Shown piece by piece: positions 1 through 11,722 of a stretch of 64,000 nucleotides of DNA (within the stretch, counting starts at the first letter, position 1; each line of letters starts with the position of its first letter). The notes below the pieces were generated by a model. The model was not told the origin of the DNA and searched no databases. It saw nothing but the letters and a program-made list of their open reading frames with translations. Location of the stretch: NCBI GenBank assembly GCA_023614405.1, contig CM042684.1, positions 203,738,941 through 203,802,940 of the forward strand. Reading direction: 5' to 3'. The DNA is from Avena insularis. Its lineage: Eukaryota; Streptophyta; Magnoliopsida; Poales; Poaceae. The position numbers and the translations under genes were made by a program.

Positions 1-819
1 ATATGAGTGGGGATGTTTTTGAGGGCTTGCAAGGTATCAAAGCATCATCAAGTGGATGATGTTGAAGTGTATATTGGGTAGAATATATCCATGCTTGATA
101 TTGGTCTTCATTGACTTGGAAACTTCTAGAATGGATCACTTCAGAATTGATTTGGTTAAGGGTTTTAGATGATCACCTAGTGGCTAGAGATCAGATCCAT
201 CTTGTATTCTTGCTTAGGGTTTGGGGATTTTAAAGTTTCTTGATCCTAGAGGATGAGCTCATAGAGTATCTCACTTTAGTTCCTAATCAAACAAGTGAGA
301 CAGAAGATCAAGGCAATTCATCTTGCAAACAAGTCAAGCTACTACTATGGATACCATCAAGCCTAGCTTGAGGTAAATATGGGTATGTTGAAGGGTTGGA
401 GTTTGAATAAGGTGAGAGTCCTTGGTATCTCTACCAAGAGTAGAATTCAAAAGCTTTTTTGGAAATCCTAGAGGTAAGAGTAGTTGAAGGTTCTGTATTG
501 AAAACATAAGGAGATTGTAGATCTCCATAGTTTTGTCAATAGAAGCTACTAAAATAGATTTGGTTACATAAGCATCTTGGCTGATGTTTTGAAATGCTAG
601 AACATTTTAGAATATGTAAAACGAGCTAGGATAGTTTTGTTAAGTAGCTTTTGACAATTCATGTTGAGGTAAGGAGTATATCATAAGCTGTACAATCAGA
701 AGAATAAGCATAGACAACAAAAAGAAAACACTACACAATTAAATAAGAAAAAGTTTTTGTTCCCCCTGATTTTTGCATTCTGGACAACTAATCAGGGTTG
801 CTGAAATTGGGATGTTACC
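1..819 (-). mobile_element. W' long-LTR element, end of its 5' LTR (copy A)
   Basis: This is the terminal 819 bases of a W-type LTR and matches 47823-48641 almost perfectly. The plus-strand edge reads GATGTTACC followed by the TSD GATAG at 820-824. It also carries the uninterrupted AGCTA site (544-548) into which X inserted in the other W LTR. No coding capacity. The rest of W' would lie upstream of the window. Confidence 0.88.
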
Positions 820-1933
820 GATAGGCCATGATCTAACAAGATATTTGCAAACAAATATCTAGACTAAGTTTATAATAAGAAATCAATTTATAATTGGTCT
901 CCACTAAAATTGTCATCCTTGGGCGATTTTAGTGATCGATAATCTATCCTCTACACCTTGCCCGATCGTCCACGGCCATCGATGCGGCATCAAGGTAGAC
1001 ATTCAATAATGCCAATCACATCTTCCATGTGACTCATGCTCGATCTTCGATCTCTTGTGTTCGAGGCCATATACGCACATGCTAGGCTCGCCAAATCAAA
1101 CTTGTGTGTATTACATTTGTGCAACATGGCTTACACCCACTGTATGCGAATATAGATATGTCTGACCCCTACTCACCGTAGGGCGCCTCATACCGAAGAA
1201 CTTTCTTGGTGGTGCACACACAAGGGGAACACGGAACATTGGAATTAAATAGGGATTATCTTATTTGCTACCGTTGAGTATCTAAATACTAGCACACAAT
1301 AAGATGTAAAACAGGTATCAACATCATATGTATAATGTGATATGATATGGTGCTTCTTGCGCCTTGATCTCCATCAAGCGCTCCGGCATGATCTCCATCT
1401 TGCCCTTGGTTTCATGCCAAGTCCACGACGCCTCCACTAGGTCGTCCTTCAGAATGATGACTATTACTATACTACTTAGTAACAGAAAAATAAACTACTT
1501 TACCTTCACAACGACGAATGCCATATCATAATCACATGCCCCTTGCAAAATAAAGTCAGACACCTCTACTTTATCTATTGCAAGTTTTATGTGGTTGTTG
1601 GGGATTTCACAATAGAACCGTTTCTAATCTACAAACTTTCTAACCACATAAAACAGTTGTCTCTATTACACCCCTTTCGGGACCCTCCGTTGTAAATGCT
1701 ATATCAACTATCGAATGATGAGCGGACACCGCTAGCCACTTATACGGTACAAGCCGTGCGTTGGCGTGGAACCAGTCCGCATACAAATCTGTAAGGTCGG
1801 TCGGGCGCTTCATCAAATAATACGCGATATAAGCAAGTACACATTAGAGGTAATAACTAAAGGGATCAATGCCGCCCAAAACATGTCGTCTTGGCGTACA
1901 TCACTCCTCGCATACATCGGCTCTTATACCCTT
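820..1933 (-). mobile_element. V' copia-like element, 5' internal leader with PBS (copy A)
   Basis: This non-coding internal DNA of the V family lies between the W' insertion and the V' 5' LTR, and corresponds to 48642-49770. On the minus strand a PBS-like GGTATAAGAGCC (1919-1930 on plus) directly follows the LTR. Compared with copy B, this stretch has many small losses of C, G and CCG-type bases, especially 1730-1930. I see no gene in it. Confidence 0.8.
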
Positions 1934-3751
1934 TGAAGGGATCCAGCGAAAACAAAAATTTCCTCGTTGGGCCAAAACTGCCTAGGATCTAGCTATGTAG
2001 TAATGCGATAACGACCAATGCGTAGAGAATACATACCCTTATGGGCCGTCGTGGTTAGCGTTCCAGGGGAGCGTGGTTGATGTAGTTGTACTCATAGCCG
2101 ACCTCAAGGTCGCGAAGCTCCTCGCAGGTCACCCCTTGCTCCTTCTTTATCGTGCATCAGCTTCGTCTCACGACATTCAAGCGCCCCAAGTGTTGCGCCT
2201 TGTGTCTTCGTACACATCCGGTGCACGATGAGACCTCCGGCTCCTCAATCCCGCCGGGAGTGCAGAAGTTGATATCCGGCTAGGAATCCTGCGGCCAACA
2301 GCGTCTTTGCGGTGTGCCTCCTTCATAGCCGGACTTGGAGCCATGGTCACAAGGGCTAGAGAGGCGGGAAGGAGGAAGTCAACCAAAGGACTTCTCCAAA
2401 TATTGGGGTGTCTCATCCCACCCATGGGAACCTCTTTATATAGGCTAAGGGGGTGTGCCTTTCTCAAAGGCTAAGCCATGTGAGACTAAACAAGGGGAAG
2501 AGAGTGGGGAGGCGCATGGTCCCTTAGGCTTCATGGGCCAGCTGGCCAGGGGTGGGCCCCACCCCGCGCACAGCCCTAGGCTGGCCGGGTGGGCCCCCTT
2601 GTGGTGGCTAGGCCTTGGCCCTTCCCTCTTTTAGTTTTCCTTCATGGGCCTTTATTCACTAGGAAGTTTGGCCCATTAGTAGAACAACCCTTCAAGTTAG
2701 ATTTTAACATTATATTTAATATTAATTACACTAATTAATATGTAAATACATATTACAAAACCTGATTCAACCCGAAAAACCTTTCGGTTCCCCTTTCTAT
2801 ATCCTCCGAACATCTTCAGAATTCTCGGAATGATTCGATCCTTTATTCTTTCTCCAAACAGCTTGGATTTCTCCACGGAGCGATTGCTTTCCCTTTCTCT
2901 CTTTGTGATTCCGTCTTATGAATGATCTCTCTCATAAATGCGCAAGTGTATCCTCTCACAACTCAGGAATGCTCTAGACATGATCTATATCAATGATCAA
3001 CAGAGGGACCATGGATGTCCATGTGACCCCTATGCATTCCTGCTGACAATGTCGTTTGAACCGCTAAATGTAGCATCCAATTCCTTTTGTTTCTTGATAT
3101 GACTTGTCCGAGATCCGATCATTGGTATCACATACCTTGTTCAATCTCGTTAACAACAAGTTCTGTTTTCTTATTACCGTGATATTACATCCCGTTAGAG
3201 TCACATGTTGCAACATTTATGAATGTAATCTCACCAAGTCGTCCGTATGTATCTTTACCCATCATGTGGGTGAAAAAATCTCGGTCTTGCAGTCACATGT
3301 CATCTACTGTTCCTTTGGAATACCCAACGTACACCTTTATGGCCACCGTATTACCAGATGACGGTTTATGCAGTCTAAGCCATCTCGAGAAATAGTGAGT
3401 AATATGAGCTCACGATCTAAGAAAAAGGAGTATAGGTATAGCTATTGCAACAATGAACTATATGACTTGATCGTGTTGCAATCCTTCGAGGAATGTCCAT
3501 CTCATCATTCTCTAATGATATGACCCCATTGTCAATTGGCATGAATATCCATGATCTTGAAACCCAGATCATCCTCGTGACCAACGAACTAGTATGAATA
3601 GAGGCTACTTGGAACTTGGTTGTTTCATACCACACATATACCAATGTTTCTACTTGTCACAGTTATAGCATAATATGAAACTATTATAAACTAATTGAGA
3701 TATGATAATAAAAACCTATTTATTATTTGCCTCTAGGGCATATCTCCTTCA
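1934..3751 (-). mobile_element. V' copia-like 5' LTR (copy A)
   Basis: On the minus strand it begins TGAAGGAGATATGCCC and ends near CCCTTCA; the same LTR occurs at 16548-18405 and 49771-51614. A minus-strand TATATAAAG box lies near 2440, in the same relative place as in the other two copies. An open frame at 2177-2467 recurs in all three LTRs only because the LTRs are homologous. CTAGT (3752-3756) follows directly, as it does beside copy B. Confidence 0.88.
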
Positions 3752-3756
3752 CTAGT

Positions 3757-3923
3757 TGGGTCGTGACTCGACTTGGTTGGACAGGCCCAAACCAAGCCCA
3801 AACTCACACAAATACTAATTGGCCCACAACATGACCAGGAACATGTTTATTAAATTACAAAGACACGCCTAGCTTGGTGGAGTCCTGAAATTTGGCTGCA
3901 CCTCCTCCATCGTGCCCATATCA
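3757..3923 (-). mobile_element. T' LTR fragment (copy A)
   Basis: This matches the part of the T LTR to the right of the V insertion (51620-51786) and the uninterrupted T LTR at 14289-14665. It ends CCCATATCA, the terminal bases of that LTR. Non-coding. Confidence 0.8.
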
Positions 3924-3985
3924 CAAACCCTTTCTCACTAGCTTTTCCGAATATCGGGACGAGATTCCTTTTAACGGTGGTAGTT
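3924..3985 (+). mobile_element. S' internal 3' end with polypurine tract (copy A)
   Basis: About 60 bases run from the T' LTR edge to the start of the S' 3' LTR. They include CGGGACGAGATTCC and TTTTAACGGTGGTAG immediately before TGTAACATCC. A purine-rich tract directly upstream of a TG terminus is the expected plus-strand primer site, so S' reads on the plus strand. Confidence 0.7.
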
Positions 3986-6900
3986 TGTAACATCCAAAAC
4001 TTTTCAAAATTTGGAATGTTAAAATAAACTAAAATTATTTAAATAGTTTGCTAACACTTTTTTTATTATCTGAATTTTCAAAAAAAAGAAACTTTTCAAA
4101 GTTTATAAAAATAAAGCAGGTCCTATTTCTAAATATTTTTTTTAGAACAAGTGGTTAGGGAAAAACTATTTTTTTCAAAACTCTTTAAAGTTATTTTGTT
4201 TTATGGGAACACTAAAGCTTTTAAATTGGTTTTGATAAAACCAAAAACCTCTTGCCAAATAGTTACATCGACAAAATGTTTCTTGCATAAAGCAAACACT
4301 AATAAAAATATTTGGTTTAGGAAATATTTATAAAACATTCCTAGTTTAAATTATGTCTCCCATATTTGTTAAATGTTTTGTTTTGAGCCAAATATAAAAA
4401 AGCATATTTTAATTTTCAATAATTTTTCGATAAAAGCCGTAATAGCAAGGTTAACAAAAGGGGGCCTTATAAAAGGGTTATTTAGATAATAAAATAGTAA
4501 TTCTATTTTCATTAAAAACACTTTTGTTTCTGAAATAAAAAAATAAAACATATTGATAAAACCATATTTATAAAATTTGACATTTTTAGTTTTGAAAATA
4601 ACTTTCCTAAAATCCTATTTTTACAAATCTCCATATTAGCCATAGGGCAGTAAGTGCTTATGGCACTATGGGATTTTTCCTTGAAATAAAATTTTATTTT
4701 GTAGAGCTGATGTAGTGTGTTTTGATTTTACAAAATTACAGAAATTGGAATTAATCAATTTGGTTTTATAAAACCAAAATTTCAAAAGAGTTTGTAAAAC
4801 ATAAAAAAGAAAAGAAAAAATTAAACAAAAAAAGAATAGCCACACAACTAGGCCAGCCCAGACCTTCCCGGCTAGGCCAGCCCACTCACCTCCCCAGCAA
4901 CCTATCTATCACTTGCTTGGCTTGTGGCCTGGCTGGCGCTCAACTGGCCCATCTCCCCTCTCCCTCTCACTTACACGTGGACCCTAGCCCGGTCATCCCC
5001 AAACTCCTAGCGCCAACGTCCTCGCACCAAGTCTGACAACCAAGGCCCCCTCACCCACGTTCTCCACCTCCCCCACTCGCCCCGCTCCCCTCTGGCACCA
5101 CCCCTATTAAGCCCGCGCTTCCCAATCTCATTTCCCTTTCTTCACCCTCTCCGACATGATACTAGGCTACTGCTATTGCTCGCCAGAGTTTCCGCCTCTG
5201 CCACCGTTTTTCTGTCGCCATTGAAGAATCTGTGAGCTAGCGCCTCGCCTTCTAGGGCCTTTCCCTTCCCCTAGTTATGGTGCTCCTCACCCCTCCTCTC
5301 CTTCTTTCCCGCAGCGCATCCACCTCGCCATGAGCGCCCGAAGACTGCCGCCGCACGAGCCTCCCTAGTCGGCTGCCACCAATGACAGAGGGCCGTGAGC
5401 TCCTCAATGAAGCTTCGCGTCCTCGCCAGTGGCCTTCTTGTCCGCGTATCCCTAGGGACCTCGGGCCACCACAGCCCCCGTGCCGCCAACGACCGTGACA
5501 TCAGCCGCTGTCTTCCCTGATTCTGGTGACCACCCCAATGAGCTCCTCCCCCCCTCAAGTTTTCATTCCTAACCATAGGATCTCCAATCAACGACCGCGA
5601 TTAGAAGTCGCTGAAGTGGTACCAGCCAGTAGTGTGGCGCCGTGTGTATGCCACATCATCTCCTCGTTACAACCGCGTGGCTACCATGTCGGAGCCGTGT
5701 CAGCAGCGCGTGCTTGCGTCAGCGCCACGTGTGTGACCTTACCCACTCGAATTTCAGTTTAGTTTTTAATAGGCATAAATTGGTTAAAGCTTGTAAAATT
5801 CATAGAAAATGTTCTGCTCAAAAAATGCATATGATATATGACTGGATTCGTAAAAATATGAAAAACACGTTTATGAATAAAAATTTGTATTTTGCCGAAG
5901 CAATTTATTTTAAATATTTAAACTCTAACCTAGAGTATTTAAGTCATACTAATTATTATGTAAGACCAAAATTTACAAATTATACCTTTCTGGAATCCTT
6001 GTGATTACTACTATAGTAACCCACTATTAGATTTCAAATTTCAACAATTTATATTGAACAATATTTCAGGAATGCCATTTAGCTATTTATGTTAAAACTT
6101 TAATTCTAAAAAGTATTTTTGAATGATTCTATTTGTAAAATGCTCATATTTTTGCCCCTATCCATTAGAACTAGAGGATAACTTTATCTTAAAGGTTTAC
6201 AATGAGGTTATTTAAATTATAAAGCCTTACCTCTTTTCAAATGGTATTTTGACTTTATTAAATTAAGGAAATGGTTTTAAAAGGAAAACTTTTTGCAAAA
6301 TGTTTAGAAATGGTTTATTAGTCCAGTAAGGCTAAATGAAATTATTTTCCAAACATAACTACAACATATTAGATGGATATGACCTAATGCTACTATAAAC
6401 ACTATGTAGTCAAAAGCAACAATATGAAAGTAAAATTTCCAAATCTAAGACTAGTAAAGTATTTTGAGAACCAAGTCTTTGTTTAACAAAAACATCTGCA
6501 ACCTAACCCAAACCCTTTAGCATGCCTTGCTTGATTTAATGGTATTGTCTTGATTAGTGTGACTATTTGGTTTGTTTATTCGTTGCATTATTGTGAACCC
6601 TGTAGATTAATCGAAGAGTAACCGTTGACTTGCAAGAGAGTGATTACGACAACTTCAACAAGAGGCAAGTTCACTATATAAATCTCCTACTATTTCCTAC
6701 TATGCACTTAGTTGTTTTTCAAGTATTGTGTGAGTAGGACTGCATAAAGTAGTATGCCATGCTATGCGACCTAAATAGGATAGCCACACGTATCTGACTG
6801 ATGTGTAGCAAACAACATAGGTGTTGAATGCTTAGCCATGCTATAGATCTCGTGGGTGGATTCTTATTAAGTTATGTGATGTTGAGGTGAAAATTATTTT

Positions 6901-7414
6901 TTATGTAATGAAAACAACATAACTGAATAAACCACCTGGGTGAATGGGATTGATATTTTGAGGTTGAGTGCTAAAGGTTAGGGTCAGTTATTGAGGCCCT
7001 ATCAACGGTCGCACCTCCCTACCAACGGAGGCCATTCTATGGAGCCCTATCAACGGATTACCCTTGTCTTTATTGCACCCACGGAAAGCACCCAGGCTTA
7101 AAGATATTTGGCGGCGTTCTTGTCTACGAGCTTCTATGTATAACCACATGTAAAATGGGCTCTGTCTTGACTATTAGGTTGGTATGGGCCGTTAGTGGGA
7201 TCCTGGGACTACTTCTAAAAGGTCTCGTCTCAGTCTTCTCCTAGCCGTGCCACAACTAGGTGGTATGTGTGCGGGGGTCGACCGGGTCTTGTGGTTAAAG
7301 TGTACAAACCTTTCGAGAGTGTCAAATCTAAGTACTTAGCCATGTCCCTGGTTACAGACGATTTTGAGCGACTAGACTTGAAGCACTTCAAGAAATCTTT
7401 GCAAAATGAACTTG
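3986..7414 (+). mobile_element. S' gypsy-type 3' LTR, 3'-truncated (copy A)
   Basis: It starts TGTAACATCCAAAAC after the purine tract. An AT-rich 4000-4800 block is followed by a GC-rich 4850-5750 block (probable promoter and leader zone), then AT-rich sequence and the phrases near 7000-7320 typical of cereal long LTRs. The LTR's true 3' end is missing: about 7400 it passes into minus-strand remnant R. Open frames here (5271-5591, 5526-6004) are shared with copy B only by duplication and have no recognisable domain. Confidence 0.75.
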
Positions 7415-8402
7415 TACTTAGGCGCCTCCACCTTCTTCTTCTCAACTCTTGCTGGAACCTTGTGTTGTGGAACATGAACATGCTTTGCACAACTCGGCAA
7501 AAGATGAGTAATGCCTGGGCCACACAACTGACGAACACGCCATCTTTGCATTTGTGCATCTGCACTGCTGCTCCAACAAATTTCCTCATAGGTGCGCTGA
7601 TATAACAGCGACGATCATCAACCCGTGGCACCATATGCACCGGGACTGGATCAGCACAACTATCATCGGTCTGAAAACCCGTGTCAACACAAACTGGAAT
7701 ATCCTTCTTCTCAGCAATCAGAGGCTCAACTTCAACCGCCTTGGCACTAACAAGTATAACTAGCTTGTCATCTACAGGCATGGCTGAAACAATGGCAACA
7801 CTGACGCTCTGTGCATCATGCTCCTCAGGCTGCGGCATAGCTAGCCCAGATTTTGGCTTAGCCTTGCGCAACTTCTCCTTGTATACCACCGGCTCAACAT
7901 TAGACTTTATTTGATCATCCTGCATAGGTTTCAAAGTTCGTTGTTTTCCATCATGCACAAAAGAATATGTATTTGCTCTCCCAGCATGAGTAACATTGCG
8001 ATCATACTGCCATGGACGTCCAAGTAACAACCCACACACCTCCAATGGCAGCACATCGCACTCTACCTCATCAACAATCACCAACTATAAATGGCACATG
8101 TAACTTATGAGTAACTTTCAGCATACTACAGCTATTTAACCACGTAACATCCTTAGGTTCAGGAATACGCCATGTCGACAAACCCAAAGTTGTCACCACA
8201 GCCTTACTGATGCCATTACAGTAGCTTCCACCATCCACCATGAGCTTGCATGCTTTGCCTTTGACCATGAACTGTGAAATAAACTCCAACGTTGACCCTT
8301 GTCAACTGTTATGCAAGCCTTAGTATGGACCCGCTTGAGTTGCATATTCAGCCCACTCAATGTTTCAAACTTTTCCACTGCAGTTTCAGCGCTTTTGACC
8401 AC
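7415..8402 (-). pseudogene. R' remnant: gypsy aspartic-protease region (copy A)
   Basis: A minus-strand retroelement protease fragment. The motif LMVDGGSYCNGIS (about 8240) holds the D-x-G catalytic triplet, and GLLLGRPWQYDRN (about 8020) is the conserved block downstream. A 2-base loss near 8080, relative to copy B and to T (15470 region), shifts the frame. A lysine- and valine-rich spacer follows, and the open frame then runs into the S' LTR down to 7230. The reverse transcriptase normally expected next is absent. Closest relative in the window is the T pseudogene (15016-16334). This is a retroelement fossil, not a host protease. Confidence 0.75.
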
Positions 8403-8506
8403 CTTGTCAACATCAGGCTGCTTCTCTTAAGAAATTTTTGTCCTTTGTCGTCTTGACCGTTTGCACTAGAAAAACCCGTGGTGAACACACCTCCATAAAC
8501 TGATCG
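8403..8506. other. Junction of R' (minus) with Q' (plus)
   Basis: About 100 bases lie between the last clear minus-strand R' coding similarity and the plus-strand Q' tail. No TG...CA edge or TSD is recognisable, so the join probably arose by deletion rather than clean insertion. Confidence 0.5.
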
Positions 8507-8913
8507 GTGTGCCCGGGGCGACACCGTCGTAGTGGTGATGAGGATATCCATACTATTCCACTATCTCCTACTCCTATTCACAATGAAGATGTTGCTGCAA
8601 AGAACAAGTCCAATGAAATCAGGATTGGACCCATTACAAGAGCTCGTGCAAAGCTGATTGAGCAACAGGTGAATTCACTCTTAATTGAACCTGATGTTTT
8701 ACTTAATGAGAACTTTATACTACCTAAGTCTATGCATCTTTGTATGATCAGGTTTATTGATAACACAAGCATTACGCGACGAGGAGGAGAGTTCCAGCAA
8801 GAAGGACAAGCGCTGATTTCCAATATCAACAAGTGCGCGAGGGAGGAGCGAGAGGCATGCGCACTAGGAGTCAATGAGGAAATCACATATGAGCAAGAGA
8901 TAGAGAGATGGAG
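8507..8913 (+). pseudogene. Q' gypsy pol C-terminal tail (copy A)
   Basis: A plus-strand open frame carries GPITRARAKLIEQQVNSLL, the basic tail that follows the integrase in many grass Ty3/gypsy polyproteins; element Y carries the similar GPMTRARAKLLQAKVNSLL. The upstream pol is missing. The frame runs through a purine-rich tract (GAGCAAGAGATAGAGAGATG, 8891-8910) and on into the LTR to 9088. That tract directly precedes TGTAACACCC and is the probable PPT. Only the end of the polyprotein remains. Confidence 0.65.
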
Positions 8914-11700
8914 TGTAACACCCTCGAGTCGGCCCTATGCAAGTTTTAGCCCTTTTCGCCAAACCCGCATAGAAACGATTCAAGGACGCCCACCAGGCAC
9001 TTTCGTGCGGGTGGAATACAATAATACCATTACACAACAGTCCTCGATGGGACCTGAGAACAGATATATATACAACACGACTCCATGAGTCAAGGATACA
9101 GATATACAATACAAAGATCCAAATCACATTGAAATCGATACAGCGTACGAGTACGAACAAGATGCAAATTGGGCTAACAGCCCTATAGAATAACCAATGG
9201 CGTCCATGCCCCTGCCCAGGCCAAGCCGGAAGGGTGACCCTGCTAACGACGTCGATCTCAACCCTGCTAAAACAAAAGGGGTGCCGACAAAGGGCAAAGG
9301 AAAAAGAGGGCGTCGATCGAGGCGATGCAGCGAGGCTAAATTGGCGCTATCGCCTACATAGGTATGATGGGCTGAAGCGGCAGCATGAACACTAAACAAC
9401 CTATAGAGACTCGGTATCCTTGGCGGCTATTAGAGGGGTAAGAAAGACCTATTCGGATCCTACCTGAAGCTAACACCAAACATACCCATCCTGGTATTTC
9501 CCCCTCGAGACCAAACGAGGAAGTCGGGCCAAGGAACTCACACAGTTGGCAGTTTTACTCATTCCATTTTAGTTGTAGCATTTACTAGTCAGATATATAG
9601 CATGAGTCATCCTGATAGCATAAGTAGTGGGCAGTTTTAGTTAGCATTCCATTGTAGTTGGAACATTTACTAGTCAGATATAATTGTCCTGAGGAATCCC
9701 AAAACCCAGCAGTTATTGGCACTTTTATCACATTCCATTGGAGTTGCAATACTTACTAGGCAGATATATCAGAACACGAAACAACCCAGATCCACCAGCT
9801 GTTGGCATTTTTAATATCCATTCCGTTATAGTTGAATCTAATTACTAGTCACATATTAAGTCAAATTTATAGTACTACTTTCGTTATGCTTGTCTATGAT
9901 CGAGATACTGTGCTCCAAGTCGTCCATAACTGCGGACACGGCTTTCAGAAAGATTTACCCTGCAGGGGTGAACAAATAGCAAAACACACACGATCAACCT
10001 CGGAAAAACCAACTCAAAATCCAACGAGGCTTTCATGACAAAGCAATAACAAGATTCATAAATTATTTCAGGGGGCCACCCTGTTAAGCTACCATAACAA
10101 AGTTGGCGGCTCGAGACGGACCCAAGGTTTGTGTGAATGGTACATGCTTATTTGGGAACCCGAAAGTGTGACTGGGCTTGTCGATACAGCAAAAACGTGT
10201 CACAAACCTAAACAGTACAGGTGCTCCACGCACAATCGTAAATAAAGCAGTAAAGCATGGCATAAGTACAAGATAGTAATAAAGCCCAAACTAGTTTGTG
10301 GCCCCAAGAAATAAGAAATGAATCAAGCTCTGGCTAAGGGGGATTCATAGAGTCTCCCGTATGTGGATAGTGCGAATAGTCAAGGAAAACACTGCCTCCC
10401 GTAAGGGGGACACAACTGGGCATGAAAAACCAAATAGAATATATTGACCACCGCTGTCTCTTTCATTAGTTATCCCAGCAATTTAATAGTTGTATTTGAA
10501 GTCATGATCAACTCCACCGTAAACATCTGCCAACATTCCAACAACTGTGGTACTTGACAACACAAGATCGCACTTGAGCAAGCAACTACGACTCGCAAGG
10601 CCAGCTATCTACCAAACACAGGTAATAGTAGGTGTCCAAGGCAATATATACGTTGTACGAGATATAAATGGAGCACGGAAACTAAAGCATCGCAATACGG
10701 ATAGCAATAGATCAACAGGAGGAAGTAAAGACTATAAATGTAAAATAGGTAGAAAGAGGGAGATTGCTCGCCTGGGAAAACACTGCCGAAGGTTCGTTAT
10801 TCGAAGAACTTGTCGATACTCGCACCAACTTATCGGCCTAATACGCGAAGAAGCAAACACTAGAAGAAACACCAGATGCAATATTTAATACTACGGCAGA
10901 AGATCCAGCATGCTTATGATATGATGCATGGCATGGCACAGATGCAATGCAATTAGGCAAATTAAGCGGAACCGGGGTCCCGACAATTAATTAATAGGTT
11001 CAAGTTATTTATCTACCCCACAAATTAAATGTTGAATTAACAAGGTGAAACAGGGCATCGGTTCGCTACACAAATTTAAATGGAGTCCGGAATAAGACAA
11101 AAGTATCCCGCATATAGACTCCATATTTAATTATGTGGTGAATCGGCATAATGCCCCCAAACCACAGACATATATGCATGTATGAACAATTTATATGCAA
11201 CAGTTTTATATATAGCATTTATAAAATAGGGGCTCGGGAAAAGATTCACACATCTAGGTTCGGAAGATCTTGGGTTCCGGGGGTTCGGGGTTCGGACTCA
11301 GGGATCGGTCTTCGGGGTCGGAGAACTTGGCGCGCCAGGGTTCGGTCTTCGGATCTCGGGTCGGGTCGTCGGTTTTCCCGGGCCGAAGGACTTGGCATCC
11401 GAGAGACGATCTTGGCGTTGCATGTCGACGATCTTCGGGTACGGGGCCTCAGGGTTCCCACGTAGGAGATCTTGCATCGGCATCGATTACTTCGAATGGC
11501 ACCGCGATGGGATTTGGGGTAACACTTGGAACAAACGAGCACGGTGGAAGGTCTTGTTGATCTTCACTTCACTTCAGCCCTACGGCATCACCAGACCATC
11601 AACACGAAACACCACTTGGTCACTAGATCAGCACCATCCTAGCATCACAACACCAAAGGCATCCAAAACATCAACACGGTAGCAGTAACACCTCCACACG
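8914..11700 (+). mobile_element. Q' long LTR, truncated at the duplication junction (copy A)
   Basis: It begins TGTAACACCCTCGAG after the purine tract and matches 56793-59597. It contains variant repeats of an A/T-rich phrase (TCCATT.TAGTTG.A.CA.TTACTAGTCAGATATA) at about 9560-9850. A GC-rich block rich in TTCGG lies at 11255-11480. The LTR stops at 11700 where copy A ends, while copy B continues for more than 1 kb. The 113-codon frame at 10547-10888 has no recognisable domain. Confidence 0.7.
9545..9870 (+). repeat. Diverged tandem phrases in the Q' LTR
   Basis: A phrase resembling CATTCCATTTTAGTTGTAGC, then ATTTACTAGTCAGATATA, recurs at about 9566, 9648, 9732 and 9820 with spacing of roughly 80-90 bases. 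The same series is in copy B at about 57455-57760. It may be an enhancer-like LTR repeat or simply old slippage. Confidence 0.6.
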
Positions 11701-11722
11701 GTAGCAGTAACACCTCCACACG
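11679..11722. repeat. 22-bp perfect tandem duplication at the duplication junction
   Basis: GTAGCAGTAACACCTCCACA plus two bases (CG) occurs twice back to back, at 11679-11700 and 11701-11722. Copy B has a single unit at 59576-59597, followed by unrelated sequence. The first unit is the last shared sequence of copy A, so the breakpoint lies at or within this repeat. It could be a template-switch footprint, a chance homology at both breakpoints, or an assembly-join artefact. Confidence 0.85.

Larger units (their letters stand above)
1..11700. repeat. Duplicated segment, copy A
   Basis: This stretch repeats 47823-59597 in the same orientation and order: W LTR end, V internal and LTR, T LTR piece, S LTR, R remnant, Q tail and LTR. 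Position 1 matches 47823 and position 11700 matches 59597; the offset grows from 47822 to 47897, so copy A is about 75 bases shorter. Long stretches are identical, while differences cluster in short GC-containing patches near 900-1100, 1730-2000, 2280-2330, 4890-4940, 5390-5500 and 9290-9420. The left end lies outside the window. A tandem duplication or an assembly duplication could both produce this. Confidence 0.95.

Noticed and set aside
2177..2467. A frame found in three places (2177-2467, 16803-17201, 50026-50322) that looks like a conserved small protein
   Set aside because: All three are the same position in V LTRs. The frames differ by indels and end differently, so homology of the LTR explains it.
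5526..6004. Frames conserved at 5526-6004 and 53403-53881
   Set aside because: They are part of the duplicated S LTR. No start context, domain or independent conservation.
10547..10888. A 113-codon frame conserved between 10547-10888 and 58444-58785
   Set aside because: Conservation reflects the recent duplication, not selection. It sits inside an LTR and has no recognisable domain.
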